The translations under genes were made by a program, and so were the position numbers. This document shows, piece by piece, positions 46,041 through 58,153 of a stretch of DNA of 64,000 bases. The notes below the pieces were generated by a model. The model worked only from the letters and a program-made list of their open reading frames with translations, ran no database searches and had not been told where the DNA came from. Every line of letters begins with the position of its first letter. Within the stretch, counting starts at the first letter, position 1. This stretch comes from Corylus avellana (Eukaryota > Streptophyta > Magnoliopsida > Fagales > Betulaceae): positions 26,282,095 to 26,346,094 of the forward strand of contig NC_081544.1 in the NCBI RefSeq assembly GCF_901000735.1, read 5' to 3'.

Positions 46041-47597
46041 CATAATTTTGTTTTGTTTTATTATTTTGATTTTTTTTAAAAAAATTATATTTTTTATAAT
46101 TTTTCTTTCATTTTTTTCAATTACCACCCAAACAGAATGTCAACCCGTTTTTCTCCTCCATACTCATAATCCAAAAAAATAATTGAGTTCAAAAATTATC
46201 TACGTGTTCAATTTTTTTCCGAACATGCTTGCGGCTACCCTCAAGGCAACGTGGTTAAATTACAAACGTACAAATTTTCACGAAATTCTTCCCCCATATC
46301 TCAGAATCCTACAAATGAAAATAGAAAAGTTAAAAACTAAATTGAAAATAATGGGAAAAAAAAAAAACATTTAAAAAGTCTAAAACATTAACGACGACGT
46401 GTTCAAATTTTTTTCCGTACATGCAAGTGGGTAGGCTCATGGCAACGTGGCTCAGTTAGACACGTTAAACACTCAACACAAGTAAAACGTGACATATGAG
46501 AAATAAATAAATAAACAAGACTTTTCAATTCAAATGGATAATTTTTCCTTATTTTAACGTTTAGTTTTGAGGTCATACAATTTTAATTTTTCGTTTTCAT
46601 TAATTTGTCAATATCCTGTTGGCAGTATTCTAACATGTAAAAATATATAATATTAATGGGAGAGAGCGGAAGTAGAGAGAGAAAAATTGATGAATAGCCA
46701 CATCTTGACTATTGAATTAGGATAAAACTGTATTCCAATTGGTGATATTTATATATATAAAAAAAAAATTAAGTAATAGTGAAAATTAAATACAGGCCTA
46801 ATAAAGAAAATTTTCTAACATATATATGCTTGTATTTAAAGGAGAATTTAAGTGGTTAGGTACATATATTAATACGAGTTGTGTTATTCGGCTCCCCAGA
46901 GTTAACCTAGCGTCTACCAATGTTGACATAGCCGAACCCACCAACGCTAATGTGGCGACTTAAAAAAAAAAAAAATTAGGTCAGATTTTTTTTTTTCTCT
47001 CTTCCCCATCATTGCTGCCTCCCACCTTTCATTTCTGTCTTTCTCCCAAACTAAAATCCCTAAAATTTTCCCCTCTCCCTTCCTCACTCCCTAAAACCAA
47101 AACCACCGCTCTCCCTCCCTTGCTCACTCTCTCTCTCTCTCTGTCTCTCAGGCGATGGCAAAGAAGAACCAGTAACCAGAAAATCCCTTTGGCAAAGATG
47201 AGCTCATCCCCCTCCCATCGTCATCGACCAATCTCTAGTTTTTCCAAGTAGGCTTTTTGGTGACCAGTAGTTGCTAATACCTCACAACTCGTTTCTGAAT
47301 TCAAAACTAAAACGTAGGAGCGGAAGGTGAACCCTTTAAGGATGGAATCACCTTTGGTGCTAATGTCTCAAAACCCTATAGTCCAGCTTCCTGCATTTTG
47401 GTGACCAATGCCATATATAGTCCAGCTTCCTACTTTTTTGTGACCGAAACCCTATATTAATTCATATGGTTGGCTCATCGTCACTGAAATTTGGAGATTT
47501 TGACCAATGTAGCTCGTCGCCTTCATGGTCTTTTGTAACTTTTTGGTGGACATTGGGCTGATTCTAGGAAGCCGAAAAGATTTACTCAATATATATA
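46041..47597. other. Intergenic DNA, no confirmed gene
   Basis: Contains two copies of an ACGTGTTCAATTTTTTTCCG-like phrase (about 46200 and 46400) followed by GGCAACGTGG, an imperfect direct repeat. A CT-rich stretch at 46995-47150 resembles a 5' UTR, and a short frame follows at 47012-47251. It has no homologous word I recognise and no downstream exon, so I do not call it a gene. Confidence 0.4.
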
Positions 47598-47777
47598 GAG
47601 ATATGCTATAGTATAATAAAAAGATCATTTTTTACCCATAAAAGTCCTAGGTGGCAAGATGCCATAAGCCCATTAGTAGGTGTGGACACATCAACTACGG
47701 ATGAGACTTATAACCTCTTGCCACCTAAGACTTTTATGGGCTAAAAATAATTTTTTTATTGCAATATAACATTTCTC
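47598..47777. mobile_element. MITE family copy 1, 180 bp
   Basis: The ends GAGATATGCTATAGTATAAT and GCAATATAACATTTCTC are inverted, and inside them TTTTTACCCATAAAAGTC pairs with GACTTTTATGGGCTAAAAA. AGGTGGCAAGATGCC and CTCTTGCCACCT also pair. A second member is at 49408-49574. Confidence 0.8.
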
Positions 47778-48203
47778 ATTAATATATTAATGTAGGAGCA
47801 GAATAACCCTATGGCTTGGCGCCTCAAGCCATAATGTGGTCCCCAAAAATATATATAATTTTTTTCAAAACTAGACATTTAAAAATTAAAATTTGCCCCC
47901 CTAATAATTTTTTTTTTTTAAATTTTGCCCTCCCAAACTAAAAGTTCTAGTTTCGCCCCTTGCATTAAGGCATGGATTTGAATCTCATAATAAGAATCTT
48001 CATGAGTGATTAGTGTAAAAAAAATTAATATCTTAGTGGGGTTGGGTTAGACTATATATGGTTCAGTTGGACTTGAGGAAACACCTGCAGCTCTCGACCC
48101 CTTCCTACATGGCTACTGGTGCATAAATGCTACTATGCCCAAATAAATAGTCGCAGTTGGTCTCTCTGACCTACCATTTTTAATTAGGAAAAGAAAAAAA
48201 AAA
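47778..48203. other. Intergenic DNA, no feature seen
   Basis: AT-rich sequence ending in an A-run at the contig edge. Confidence 0.5.
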
Positions 48204-48303
48204 NNNNNNNNNNNNNNNNNNNNNNNNNNNNNNNNNNNNNNNNNNNNNNNNNNNNNNNNNNNNNNNNNNNNNNNNNNNNNNNNNNNNNNNNNNNNNNNNN
48301 NNN
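48204..48303. other. Assembly gap, 100 N
   Basis: Exactly 100 N between two poly-A runs, so the assembly probably broke or was joined in a homopolymer. There is no duplicated DNA on its two sides. Confidence 0.98.
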
Positions 48304-48393
48304 AAAAAAAAAAAAAAAACTGTATGTTGTTAATTTCAATTTCGATGCCTCTAAATATGAATAAAAGATACTTTTAGGATGAGACCAAAAGGA

Positions 48394-48790
48394 AAGATAT
48401 GCAAGGATAAAACTGAACTTCCTTTGGAATTGCGTGACTCACCTACTATTAATTAAAATGTGCTTTCAATTTTATTTTATTCATTATTATTATTATTTTT
48501 TAATATCAAATTATTTTGTTCAAATTCAACGCTTCTTAATTAAAAAAGTAAAATTTTCAAAATATCTTGCACACGCGCGCTGAAAAGATATGTAAGGATA
48601 AAACTAAACTTCCTTTGGAATTGCGTGACTCACCTATTACTATTAATTAAAATGCGCTTTCAATTTTATTTTTTATTTTATTTTATTTATTATTATTATT
48701 ATTATTTTTTAATATCAAACTATTTTGTCCAAATTCAACGCTTCTTAATTAAAAAAGTGAAATTCTCAAAATATCTTGCACACACACACG
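48394..48790. repeat. Tandem duplication, about 191 bp x 2
   Basis: Two imperfect units start AAGATATGCAAGGATAAAAC (48394) and AAGATATGTAAGGATAAAAC (48585), and both end in AATATCTTGCACAC followed by CA/CG repeats. The second unit has extra ATT and ATTTT units. Confidence 0.9.
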
Positions 48791-48821
48791 CGCACACACA
48801 CACACATATATATATATTAAA

Positions 48822-48925
48822 AAAGCGGTAAGCGGTTTTTAAAAACCCACTAACTAATAACCGCTTAGCATTTTTACTAACCGCTTTTAAAAATGATTAA
48901 CAGTTAGTAGGTTAATAAAAACCGC
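48822..48925. mobile_element. MITE remnant with AACCGCT motifs
   Basis: Repeated AAGCGGT/ACCGCTT words in both orientations, joined by TTTTTAAAAACC-type spacers. The same word type is at 1-42. It is probably a hAT-class MITE; its ends are not defined. Confidence 0.45.
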
Positions 48926-49407
48926 ATGAGCACCCCTAGATTTTAGGGATTTGATAGTTACAAAAGAGATTCTCAAGTTGAATTTGGTAGGTTACAAATT
49001 TGTGACCAGTGGTCCAAAATTCACTATAAATATGATCATTTAGTCATATGAAAAGATACATACAAGCATATAGTTTCTTTTGTCTCCAACAAATTTCTCT
49101 TGTGCAATTTTTCACAGGGCTGTTTATTGTTATTCTAGAAAGTGCTATTATAGAGCAACATTTTGAGTTTTATTGTATCCTTAAAAACTATTTTGTCAAA
49201 TCCCTTAGCAATAAGAAATTAATGGGACAAAATACGTTCTAAAGATATTGTCATTATAAATTTCCAACACCGTTGGGTCTACAAAACCCACATGAAAAAA
49301 TAGCATTTCTCTAATGGAAAGATACGTATTACTCTAAAATCTCTCGTCCATATCCTTTTCAAATTCAGGAAAATAAGCAAAAGAATATATATATATATAT
49401 ATATATA

Positions 49408-49574
49408 TATTGCAATAAAATGATCATTTTTACCCCATAAAAGTTTTAGGTAGCAAGATGCCACATGCTCCATCAGGGATTAAGGCCACAACAATTACGA
49501 AAGCCTTTAATCTTTTATCACTTTAAATTTTTATAGGCAAAAAATAATTTTTTTATTGCACAATAACGTTTCTC
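49408..49574. mobile_element. MITE family copy 2, about 167 bp
   Basis: Same family as 47598-47777: CAATAAAATGATCATTTTTA then CCCCATAAAAGTTTTAGGTA at the left, and TTTATAGGCAAAAAATAATT then ATTGCACAATAACGTTTCTC at the right. It lies about 0.75 kb upstream of the probable CFA transcript start. Confidence 0.78.
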
Positions 49575-50088
49575 ATATGCATTTCTATCCAAAGCAAACA
49601 CGCCATGGACTTGCGCACCATATTTTAACAGAAACGATAACGTGGGCCTTATTCTGCTCTCAAAGAGAATAAAAAGAATGTTAGGTATTTTTTTAGTGTT
49701 ATTTTAATTTATAATCTGATTTTTAAAATTATTAATAGATTAAAAATTAATAATAATAATTTTAAATTTAATAATAATTTTAAAAAATACATGGAAAGAC
49801 ACGTGCGAGATTGAGCATTCTCTTTCTTTTATTTCTTTCTATTTAATTCTCATTCTCTTTGTATACCACACTTGTGCTGCATTATCTCCATTCACTGCAA
49901 AGGGAGACACAGAGACAGAGATTCGACTTCCATTCACTGCAATATCTCCATTTACCCCCCGGTTGTTTGTTGAGGAAATCTTGCCGCTTATTCGTTTTTC
50001 TTTTCATTTTTATTTTTTATTTAAAAAAAAAAAAAAATTCATTTCTTGGTGTTTGGTTCTTTGAGGATTTGCAATTTGAAGTATTGAG

Positions 50089-50312
50089 GTGAGTTTGAAG
50101 TCTCTCTCTCTCTGGCTTGAACTCTCTGTCTTATTATCCAAATTATTAAAAGAAAATCTTTGTTGTCTAAGAGATTGTTTGAGTGACATATTACTTCCAT
50201 TTCATGTGATAAGTTTTATTTTTCATTTCCCCTGTTGGGTAACAGATATTACTGTGAATATTCCTATGTCTTTTGTTGGGTTCGATTTTTGTGTGGAATT
50301 TGAGTCAATGCA
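50089..50312 (+). other. Probable 5' UTR intron of the CFA synthase gene
   Basis: A donor-like ATTGAG/GTGAGT at 50089 and an acceptor-like TCAATGCAG ending at 50312 flank a T-rich stretch. Splicing here would remove upstream ATGs and leave ATG 50335 as the first start. An acceptor at GGGTAACAG (about 50245) is an alternative. Confidence 0.45.
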
Positions 50313-50334
50313 GAGAAAAGATAAGGTACGGACA

Positions 50335-53300
50335 ATGTCGAAGATGAGAGTGGCAGTCATTGGTTCTGGGATTAGCGGGCTGGTCTCGGCGTATGTTCTG
50401 GCAAAAGCTGGGGTGGATGTGGTGCTGTACGAGAAGGAAGACTACTTGGGCGGCCATGCCAGGACCGTCAACTTTGACGGCGTTGATCTAGACCTTGGTT
50501 TCATGGTGTTCAATCGTGTAAGTTGCCCCTTCTTCCAACCATGATAGTAGTTCAGTAAACTAAAAAATATTTTACATTGACTTCATAAGTTTCCATTCCA
50601 TTCGAAGCCCACATTTACAATAAAAATAGCAATTTTGTGTTTTTTAATTTATATAAAGGGTTTGCAAGTTGTGGCAACCAATGTCAATGAATGAAGCAGA
50701 GTGTTGTCTTTTTCCCATTGGACCAACTTGCTAAGAATATCTCTTTCCGTGGTTGGTTGAAATTTTTTAAGTAGAAACATCATGTGGACCAGAATTAAGG
50801 AGATTGTCTTCAATAGATAACGTGAGTGGCGGTGGGATGAACCTGGCCGGGGCCAGAGGCATGGGTTGTTTCTCAGACCCCATTGCAACCTTTTTGTTTC
50901 CCGGAAGGTATACCATACCGAAACGTGTGATGGGCCCGAAAGAAGAACGAAAAAGCTATGACCTGTAAAAGCTTAGTACGGATAAACTTCTGTCCATGAA
51001 AAAAAGAAGAAAAAATTAGAAAAAAAGAAAAAGCTGAGGTAGTGAAGGTTTTTCAGTTTCACCCACTTGGTGTAGTTTTTCAATGCATAATATTACTGAT
51101 GAGGTTGATAACAGGGGAGGGTCTATAATATTGTTTCAATTTTATCAATATGTGTAATATTAGCAGTTATTTAGTGTTAATAAATTTGTGGTGGATATTT
51201 CCGAAGAAAGAATAGCATCTTTGTGTTGCTGAGAGAGAGGACATATTTTGCGTGTAAAGCATATTAATTTGATAATTTTAACCTTTTCGTAACAGAGAGA
51301 ATTACAGAAAATCTGTACTAGGAGTAGGAGTGTTTTCTAAGAGCTAGCACAGGGTGGTTGGTGATAGCACTGAGTTTGGTAAAGTTCATGTATAAATTTT
51401 GGATTTGAGTGGGAATTTTCTTATTGTTTGTGTTAAGATAGAACCTATTTTAGCAATTGAAGCATGTTGCTAAAATCTGGAAGTTGGATTAAAGTATCCG
51501 GTCTGACAGTACGAGAATGAAAATTTTGTTGTTGTTAAATAAGCCATATGTCTACAAATTCAAACAAATATTAACTTTTGGCAGCTAGATAGTGGAAAGA
51601 GATATTAAAAGGCTACACGTGTTGCCAAAATCATGGACTAGTATCATGCTTAAGAGTTTATAAACCATAGTTGTTCAAATTATTGATGTGGTTTATGGCT
51701 AATGAGGGATCGAGTTGATTTTTGTTAGGTTTTGTGTTGGTAGATTCGGTGTCAAAATTAGTATGGTTGTAAGTCATATTTAGGGCGATAAGTTGGTTAT
51801 GGAATTAGAATCAAAATTGTATTGAAATTCTCAAGTCCAGAGGCTGCCGGTTTAAGTCCGATTGATAGATGATCTAACGCGGGTGCATTGAATTCAAAGA
51901 ACAGAGTTACGAAGAGTTGCAGTCGATAGGTGATTGATAGCCACTTGAATGAGGACTTAAAGAAGATCAAAAGTTGAGCTCCCGACAGGATTGGTTACAA
52001 AGTAGTCGATACATGTTTGAACACAATGTTTTCATAAGCTTTTTCAAAGGAGCCAAAAAAGAGCCTCGGTCACTATCTGGTTGATACATGTTCAAACGGA
52101 GATGTTTCACAATGAGCCATAGACACATCCAGTCGATGCCCGGTCATAATAAGTTTGAACGAAGCATTCATTGAAGCTGATCTGAGACACTCGGTCGAAC
52201 TCCGGTGGCAGTTTGTTCGAGCGTTGTCGCTTAGAAAATTGTGAAATCCTATCATGCATCCAAATGCGTTATTAAGCCGTTCGAAGTTGAGGTCTGAGAC
52301 AATGTATTTTGCAAACCAACTTCTATCAAAACCTTAGGTTTTCTCAAGGCCTATATAATGACTTATATGCACAATTTCATAGAGTAGAGAGCCTATTGTT
52401 TTGTGTGCTAAGAGAGAACTTAGTTCTTTGTGCTTTCAAGTTCATCTCTCTTAGAGTTTTGTTAAACCACACTGAAACTCTCAAAAAAACTTCTGTCACC
52501 GGAGTTCTAGGATTGTAAGAGGATGCTCGATAGAAGAATTGCCCAAAGCTTCTAGAGCTATTGCGGTAGAAGCAAATGAGTCGTTTGCTTGGTACAAATG
52601 ATGTATCCGTTACAAATGTTTTGTATATGTGTCCTACTTGTAATTGAATTCTTTTATAGTGGATGATTTTTCTGGGTTTGGTTGCTCCGGAGTGGTTTGA
52701 CATTTGAAGAGTTCTTTAAAGGGTTTCCACTTCGTCACCAAATACTTGTGTTTATTGATTTACGACTTTTATTATATTTGATAATTGTTTGCGTGGTGAT
52801 TAAATTTTTAAATTTGTGGTATTGGCTTGAAAACACATATTCACCCCCCTCTAGGTGTTGTTTCGGGTCATTTGGGATTTTTCAGTTTTCATGCATACAA
52901 TTCTTAATTGTAAAAGAAGACACAGTTTGTCTAGTTTCTAAGTAGATTACACAATTGATGTGCGGTCCAAAACACTTCAATTGTGTCAAGTAGGAAAACA
53001 GGTATATGATGATTTCTTGTGAAGAGCATTATGGAACATCAACATCCATGCAAAGCAAGTCTTTGTGTTTTTCTCTATTGGGAAGAACAGTACAGAAGAA
53101 GTTGTACTCGCTTTGTGAAATTAACATGCCCTACAAAATCAACTATGATAGAATCGTGTGGCATAATATTTTTTGTTTACTAAAGTCAATTAGAACCTGT
53201 ATGCAATAACTAAAACTTTCTGTTAATTTTGCCAAAGTACCTAACTTTGTAGCATTGAGGTGTTTGCAATTCCTTATAACGTTAAAAGGTTGCATTTGCT

Positions 53301-56300
53301 GCCTATGTTCCTATGGCTTTCCCACCTCATCTCGGTTTATAAATAAGAGTGTTCTTGCAGGCCTCTTTATGCTGTATATTTGGTTGACTCTTCTTCCTCC
53401 CCTTAAATGGGATCAATTCCATCACTTGTTTAATGAGAGAGAAGTAGCCATTTCTCCCAGAAGACAATTTTATTTCTTTCTTAAAATTTCCCCCCCTTTT
53501 CTTCCGCCAAAAAGACAATAAAATTTTTCATTATGCTGGATTTGTTCTGTATTGAGGCAATATTGGGAAATTGAGCAGGTTACATATCCAAATATGATGG
53601 AGTTCTTTGAGAGTCTTGGAGTTGACATGGAAGCATCGGATATGTCATTTTCAGTGAGCTTAGACAAAGGCCAAGGTTATGAATGGGGGAGCCGAAATGG
53701 TTTGTCGAGTTTATTTGCACAGAAGACGAATGTGTTAAATCCGTCATTTTTGCAAATGCTTAGGGAAATCATAAAGTTCAAGCGTGATGTCCTAAGGCAA
53801 GCCATTCTCTTTCAGACTTGAGATATGATTTTTTCTTGTTGAAGAAGAAAAATATATGACAGCACTTTCAAGAATGTCTTGAGAGAAAGAAACGAAGATA
53901 GGGATAAAGCTGATTCTTTATATATTTATTGCAGTTATCTTGATGTGCTTGAGAACAACCCAGACATTGATCGCAATGAGACCTTGGGACAGTTCATCGA
54001 GTCACGGGGTTACTCTGAATTGTTCACGAAAGCTTATCTTGTGAGACTTCTATTCCACTGTACTCTGTTACATCCTTAAGCCTTTTCAGTTAAATCTATA
54101 GATCATTATTTGTTACTTGATGTCAATGAAAATGTTGCATTTTTATAGGTACCAGTATGTGGCTCAATTTGGTCCTGCCCTTCAGAAGGAGTTATGAGCT
54201 TTTCAGCTTTCTCTGTTCTTTCATTTTGCCGAAATCATCATCTACTTCAGGTATAAATTCTTTTTTCAGGAAAATTTGCAGGTTTGGGTATGGATGTGTG
54301 CGTGTGTGTATGTATTGTATAAACTAGAGGTATTTGTGTTGTCTCTGTTTTCTTGTTGCGTAAATTAGTGGTTGGTAGGGTTATTTTCTGCATTTCCTTT
54401 CCAATGTATCAGCTACTGGAGTCCTCCATGTTGATTTTGGTTGTTTCTCGGTTTAATGCTCTGTGCAGCTCCTTGGCCGCCCACAGTGGCTTACTGTCAG
54501 ATGGCGTTCACATTGTTATGTGAAGAAGGTGCTAATTTGTGGTCTTTGGAAGAAATGGAATTGCCTAGTATATGATTAAATGTTGTTTGAAATTGATTTT
54601 TGGTTTTAATAAAAATTCAGGTCAGAGAAGTTCTGGAGAGCAACGGTTGTCAGATTAGAACTCAAACTGAGGTACATTCAGTTTCAACAAATGATGAGGG
54701 TGAGCAGTTATTTTCATATCGTCACTAACTTCTTTTTCACTTTTATTACATTTGTACTTCAAATGATCATGGAGTAAATGTTTTTACTAATAATTAGTGA
54801 CAACTTTTTTTATTCATATTCATTTGGTTAAGATTTCTTTATATATTTAGTCATTCATCTCAATGGGGAAAGAAACTCAGTAGAAACTTAAATATGAAAA
54901 CACATGGAAAATTGATTGAAACTTTATACAATTCAAAAATTCAAAACATTGAATAAATTTAGGAGGTCCTAAGGGAAGCATATTCCAAAGTTGTTTCTGC
55001 ATGCCTCATAGAGATTGCAAGCTCAAATCAAATGTGACCAATACATCGGCTGGAGTTAACATATCTTTGGACTAGGGTTGGTAGTTAGTTCCCTTCAGAC
55101 TAGAGTAAAATCCAGAATCATTGGATATGACTCATATGAGTTAATAGATTTTGGCTCCAGTCGAGCGGTATAGAAAGAAAATAGCTTAAATAATTTGTTT
55201 CCATGAACTACATATTTTCTCTATTGGAATCATGGTCCTTTTCTAATAACGAACTTTAGAGGACAATTCACAGGTTGCATTGTAATGGATGGAGATGGTT
55301 CAGAAGAAATGTACAATGGTTGTATATTGGCTGTCCACGCCCCTGATGCTTTGAGAATATTAGGAGACCAAGCAACATTTGATGAAATGAGAGTACTTGG
55401 TGCTTTTCAATATGTCTACAGGTACATTCACTCATCTCTCTAATCATCTGTAAAGTTTAATGCCCAAAAACCAAGTTAAAATGCAGAATCGTTCTTTCAC
55501 TTTCCATTGGCAGTGATATTTTCCTTCATCGTGACAAAAGTTTAATGCCCAAAAATCAAGCAGCATGGAGTGCATGGAATTTTCTTGGAAGTACAGACAG
55601 TAAAGTATGTTTGACATACTGGCTCAATGTGCTTCAGGTTAGTAACAGCTTTCATTTGTGAAAAATTATTAGTGTCAATTTCTGCATGTTGATCCTACTG
55701 GGGTTGGATTTCTGCTTCACATGCCTTGAGCACATTAGAAATACATAGAGCTGCAACTTATTTCCTTGTGGGTCATACTAAGGGGTTAAGGCAGTTTGGG
55801 ATTCTCCACAATAAGAAAATGATAATGAAAATTTCATTGCACGGCAAAGTCAAGAATGGAATACAAAAGAGAGATAATTCTTTAAAAACACTTTTTCTAG
55901 AAATTAGATGACCTAGAGCATACAATTGTTGAGACTCAATCATTAAGAACCCCCAATGGCAAGAGCTACTTTCTATTTTATGTACATATTGGTATAAGAA
56001 TCCACTGTCATCAGGGGATAATATTACTTTTTTCCACATTAAAACAGTACTCCTCAGTCGGATGGGATATCCAAATTCATGGTAGGCTGGCAAATAAGAA
56101 GATATACTTTCAGAGAGTGAAAGGAAAGCCAATATATTACAATAAGTGTATTACTTTATCACTGCAAGTAATAAGCCAAAGAAATGAAACTTCTACAGCA
56201 TTGCCAAATTGGGCTGTCTCCAAAAGAATTAGTTTCTCAGTTGAAGTTTAATGCCCTAATTATATACCCTGGAATATTTGAGCTTGCAGAATATTGGTGA

Positions 56301-58049
56301 AACGAGACTACCTTTTCTTGTGACTCTCAACCCAGATCATACACCAAAACATTTCTTACTCAAGTGGTCAACTGCTCATCCAGTCCCATCCGTTGCTGCA
56401 TCAAAAGCTTCGCTTGAGCTTGATCATATCCAAGGGAAGAGAGGAATTTGGTTTTGTGGGGCATACCAGGGTGAGTTTTCATGATATAGAAAAAAGACAC
56501 ATATATAGGCTCTGAAGTAACATATTGTTTAAGAGTTGACCTTTTTCATATGTTTTAGAAATTTGGTTTAGCTTCACTCTTTTCCGATCATCTGAGTAAT
56601 TGTGCTACATTTTTCAGGTTATGGCTTCCATGAGGATGGATTAAAGGTAATGACTATTGTCGATAATTACATTTTTCTACCGTCTCTATACTTTTCTTTC
56701 ACGAATTATATAGTTGTCAGAATGCATCTTACAAGGTATTCTTCTTGGCAGGCTGGCATGGCTGCTGCACATAGTATGCTCGGAAAAAGTTGTGCTCTTT
56801 TGAGCGACCCGAAACACATGGTACCTTCTTTCATAGAAACTGGAGCGCGCCTTGTTGTCACTAGATTCCTAGGATGTTATATATCTGCCGGAAGTTTAAT
56901 GTAAGTTTACTACTCATAACGATAATTAGAGATCCTTTTAAGATTGTTCTGGCAGTTGTTTTGTCCTTGCAAGTGATATAGAGGCCTTCTTCTAGGCTTG
57001 TAAGATTTTTCTATGGGTTAAATACTCCAGACCCCTCTGGGGTTTACCAATTTTATTTTTTCCCTCCTGTGGTTTCATTTTTATCACAGGAGGTCTCTGT
57101 CATTTTGATAATAGACCAAGTTAGTCCTCTGTCAGTTGACCGATAGTTGACTTAACGGAATTCCACGTGGACCAATCACATGTTGACACGTGGCACTTAC
57201 ATAATTTTTTTTTAAATTAAAAAAAAATGTATTTTCTAAAAAAAAAAGAAAAAAAAGAAAAAAAAGAGAAAAAAAAAAGAGAGAAAGAAAGATTGGGGTG
57301 GCCTCGGCCACCCCTTTGAGCCATTTTAGTGGCCTCGGCCAATTCTTTAGGCCTACAAGTGGCCAAACCACCCCTGTTGAGCCTGGGGGTAATGTCCTCC
57401 TTATGATGCCTGGGGTGCCTGGCCAACTCAGACCACTGGACAAACCACCCCCCAACACCCCCCAGGGGCCTCGGGCGGCCTCCGCCACCCCAATCTTTTT
57501 TTTTTTATTTTTATTTTTTTATTTTTTATTTTAGAAAATACATTTTTTAATTTTTTTTTTTTTAAAAAAATTTAAGTATGTGCCACGTGTCAACATGTGA
57601 TTGGTCTACGTGGAATTTCATTAAGTCAACTAACGGTCAACTGACGGATGACTAACTTGGTCTATTATCAAAACCACAGGGACCTCCTATGATAAAAATG
57701 AAACCCCAGGGGAGAAAAAATAAAGTTGTGAAACCCCAGGGACTAATTTAGTATTTAACCCTTCTTCTATATGTACGCCGAATATCATTCAATGTTAAAT
57801 AGCATGTACCCTCTGTGATCTGGGTTCCAGATTTCTGTCTCCTGGTCTTAGCACTCATCTGTCTCCACAACATATTGTTCTGTTATTTTTTATGCAAAAT
57901 AACATTTAAATTTCATGGAGATTTGATCCACCGCATTGGATTGCAGTCTACTTGAGGATGGCGGCACGATATTTACCTTTGAAGGAACCAAGAAAAAATG
58001 TCATCTGAAAACTGTTTTGAGAGTTCATAGTCCCCAGTTTTACTGGAAG
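50335..58049 (+). CDS. Cyclopropane-fatty-acid synthase with N-terminal flavin amine-oxidase-like domain, copy 1 (exons 1-12)
   Basis: Exons: 50335-50517, 53579-53796, 53935-54040, 54149-54250, 54469-54528, 54621-54699, 55274-55421, 55514-55637, 56290-56470, 56618-56646, 56752-56900, 57947-58049. Phases all join and give 494 codons before the gap. The N-terminus MSKMRVAVIGSGISG is a dinucleotide-binding GxGxxG motif, followed by EKEDYLGGHARTV, as in FAD-dependent oxidoreductases. The remainder matches the N-terminal half of the plant CFA synthase fusion, which uses SAM to add a methylene bridge to an acyl-chain double bond in membrane phospholipid. Exon 2 ends in a GC donor. Exons 13 onward are missing at the gap, and this is probably the same locus as copy 2. 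Confidence 0.92.
51700..52900 (+). mobile_element. Probable copia LTR remnant in CFA intron 1
   Basis: Bases 52840-52875 read ACATATTCACCCCCCTCTAGG then TGTTGTTTCGGG, the same phrase found on the minus strand at 41455-41500. Upstream, 52325-52370 has a CCTATATAATGAC promoter-like word. The LTR limits and a target-site duplication could not be set. It contributes to the unusual 3-kb length of this intron. Confidence 0.42.
53577..53934 (+). other. Exon 2 with GC-AG intron 2 (copy 1)
   Basis: The exon 2/intron 2 boundary at 53796/53797 is CTAAG/GCAAGC, a GC donor in strong consensus context, paired with an ordinary TTGCAG acceptor ending at 53934. Using it joins the frame exactly as Leu-Ser-Tyr-Leu. 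No GT donor at that phase is nearby. Copy 2 has the same donor at 58803/58804. Confidence 0.85.
55452..55470 (+). repeat. 19-bp filler copied from exon 8, at an intron 7 deletion
   Basis: AAAGTTTAATGCCCAAAAA at 55452-55470 equals exon 8 bases 55537-55555. Copy 2 lacks the filler here and instead has about 290 bp more intron (about 60467-60755). The flanks then agree again from CCAAGTTAAAATGCAG. Confidence 0.85.
57015..57761. mobile_element. Non-autonomous Mutator-like element with long inverted repeats and 9-bp target-site duplication
   Basis: 747 bp. The termini GGGTTAAATACT and AGTATTTAACCC are perfect complements, and complementarity continues for nearly 200 bp (for example GACACGTGGCACTTA against TATGTGCCACGTGTC). 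The flanks TTTTTCTAT (57006-57014) and TTCTTCTAT (57762-57770) are a 9-bp duplication with one mismatch. Copy 2 has the empty site TTCTTCTAT once at 62291-62299. The core (57295-57490) is GC-rich with GGGGTGGCC/GGCCACCCC words and encodes nothing convincing. It sits in intron 11. Confidence 0.95.
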
Positions 58050-58053
58050 GTAT

Positions 58054-58153
58054 NNNNNNNNNNNNNNNNNNNNNNNNNNNNNNNNNNNNNNNNNNNNNNN
58101 NNNNNNNNNNNNNNNNNNNNNNNNNNNNNNNNNNNNNNNNNNNNNNNNNNNNN
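58054..58153. other. Assembly gap, 100 N
   Basis: Exactly 100 N. The left side ends four bases past exon 12 of the CFA gene. The right side resumes inside intron 1 of the same gene, at the position equal to about 53143. Two overlapping contigs have been placed end to end. Confidence 0.98.

Noticed and set aside
47012..47251. Possible first exon after a CT-rich leader-like stretch
   Set aside because: No matching downstream exon, no known motif, and low-complexity Pro/Ser/Leu composition.
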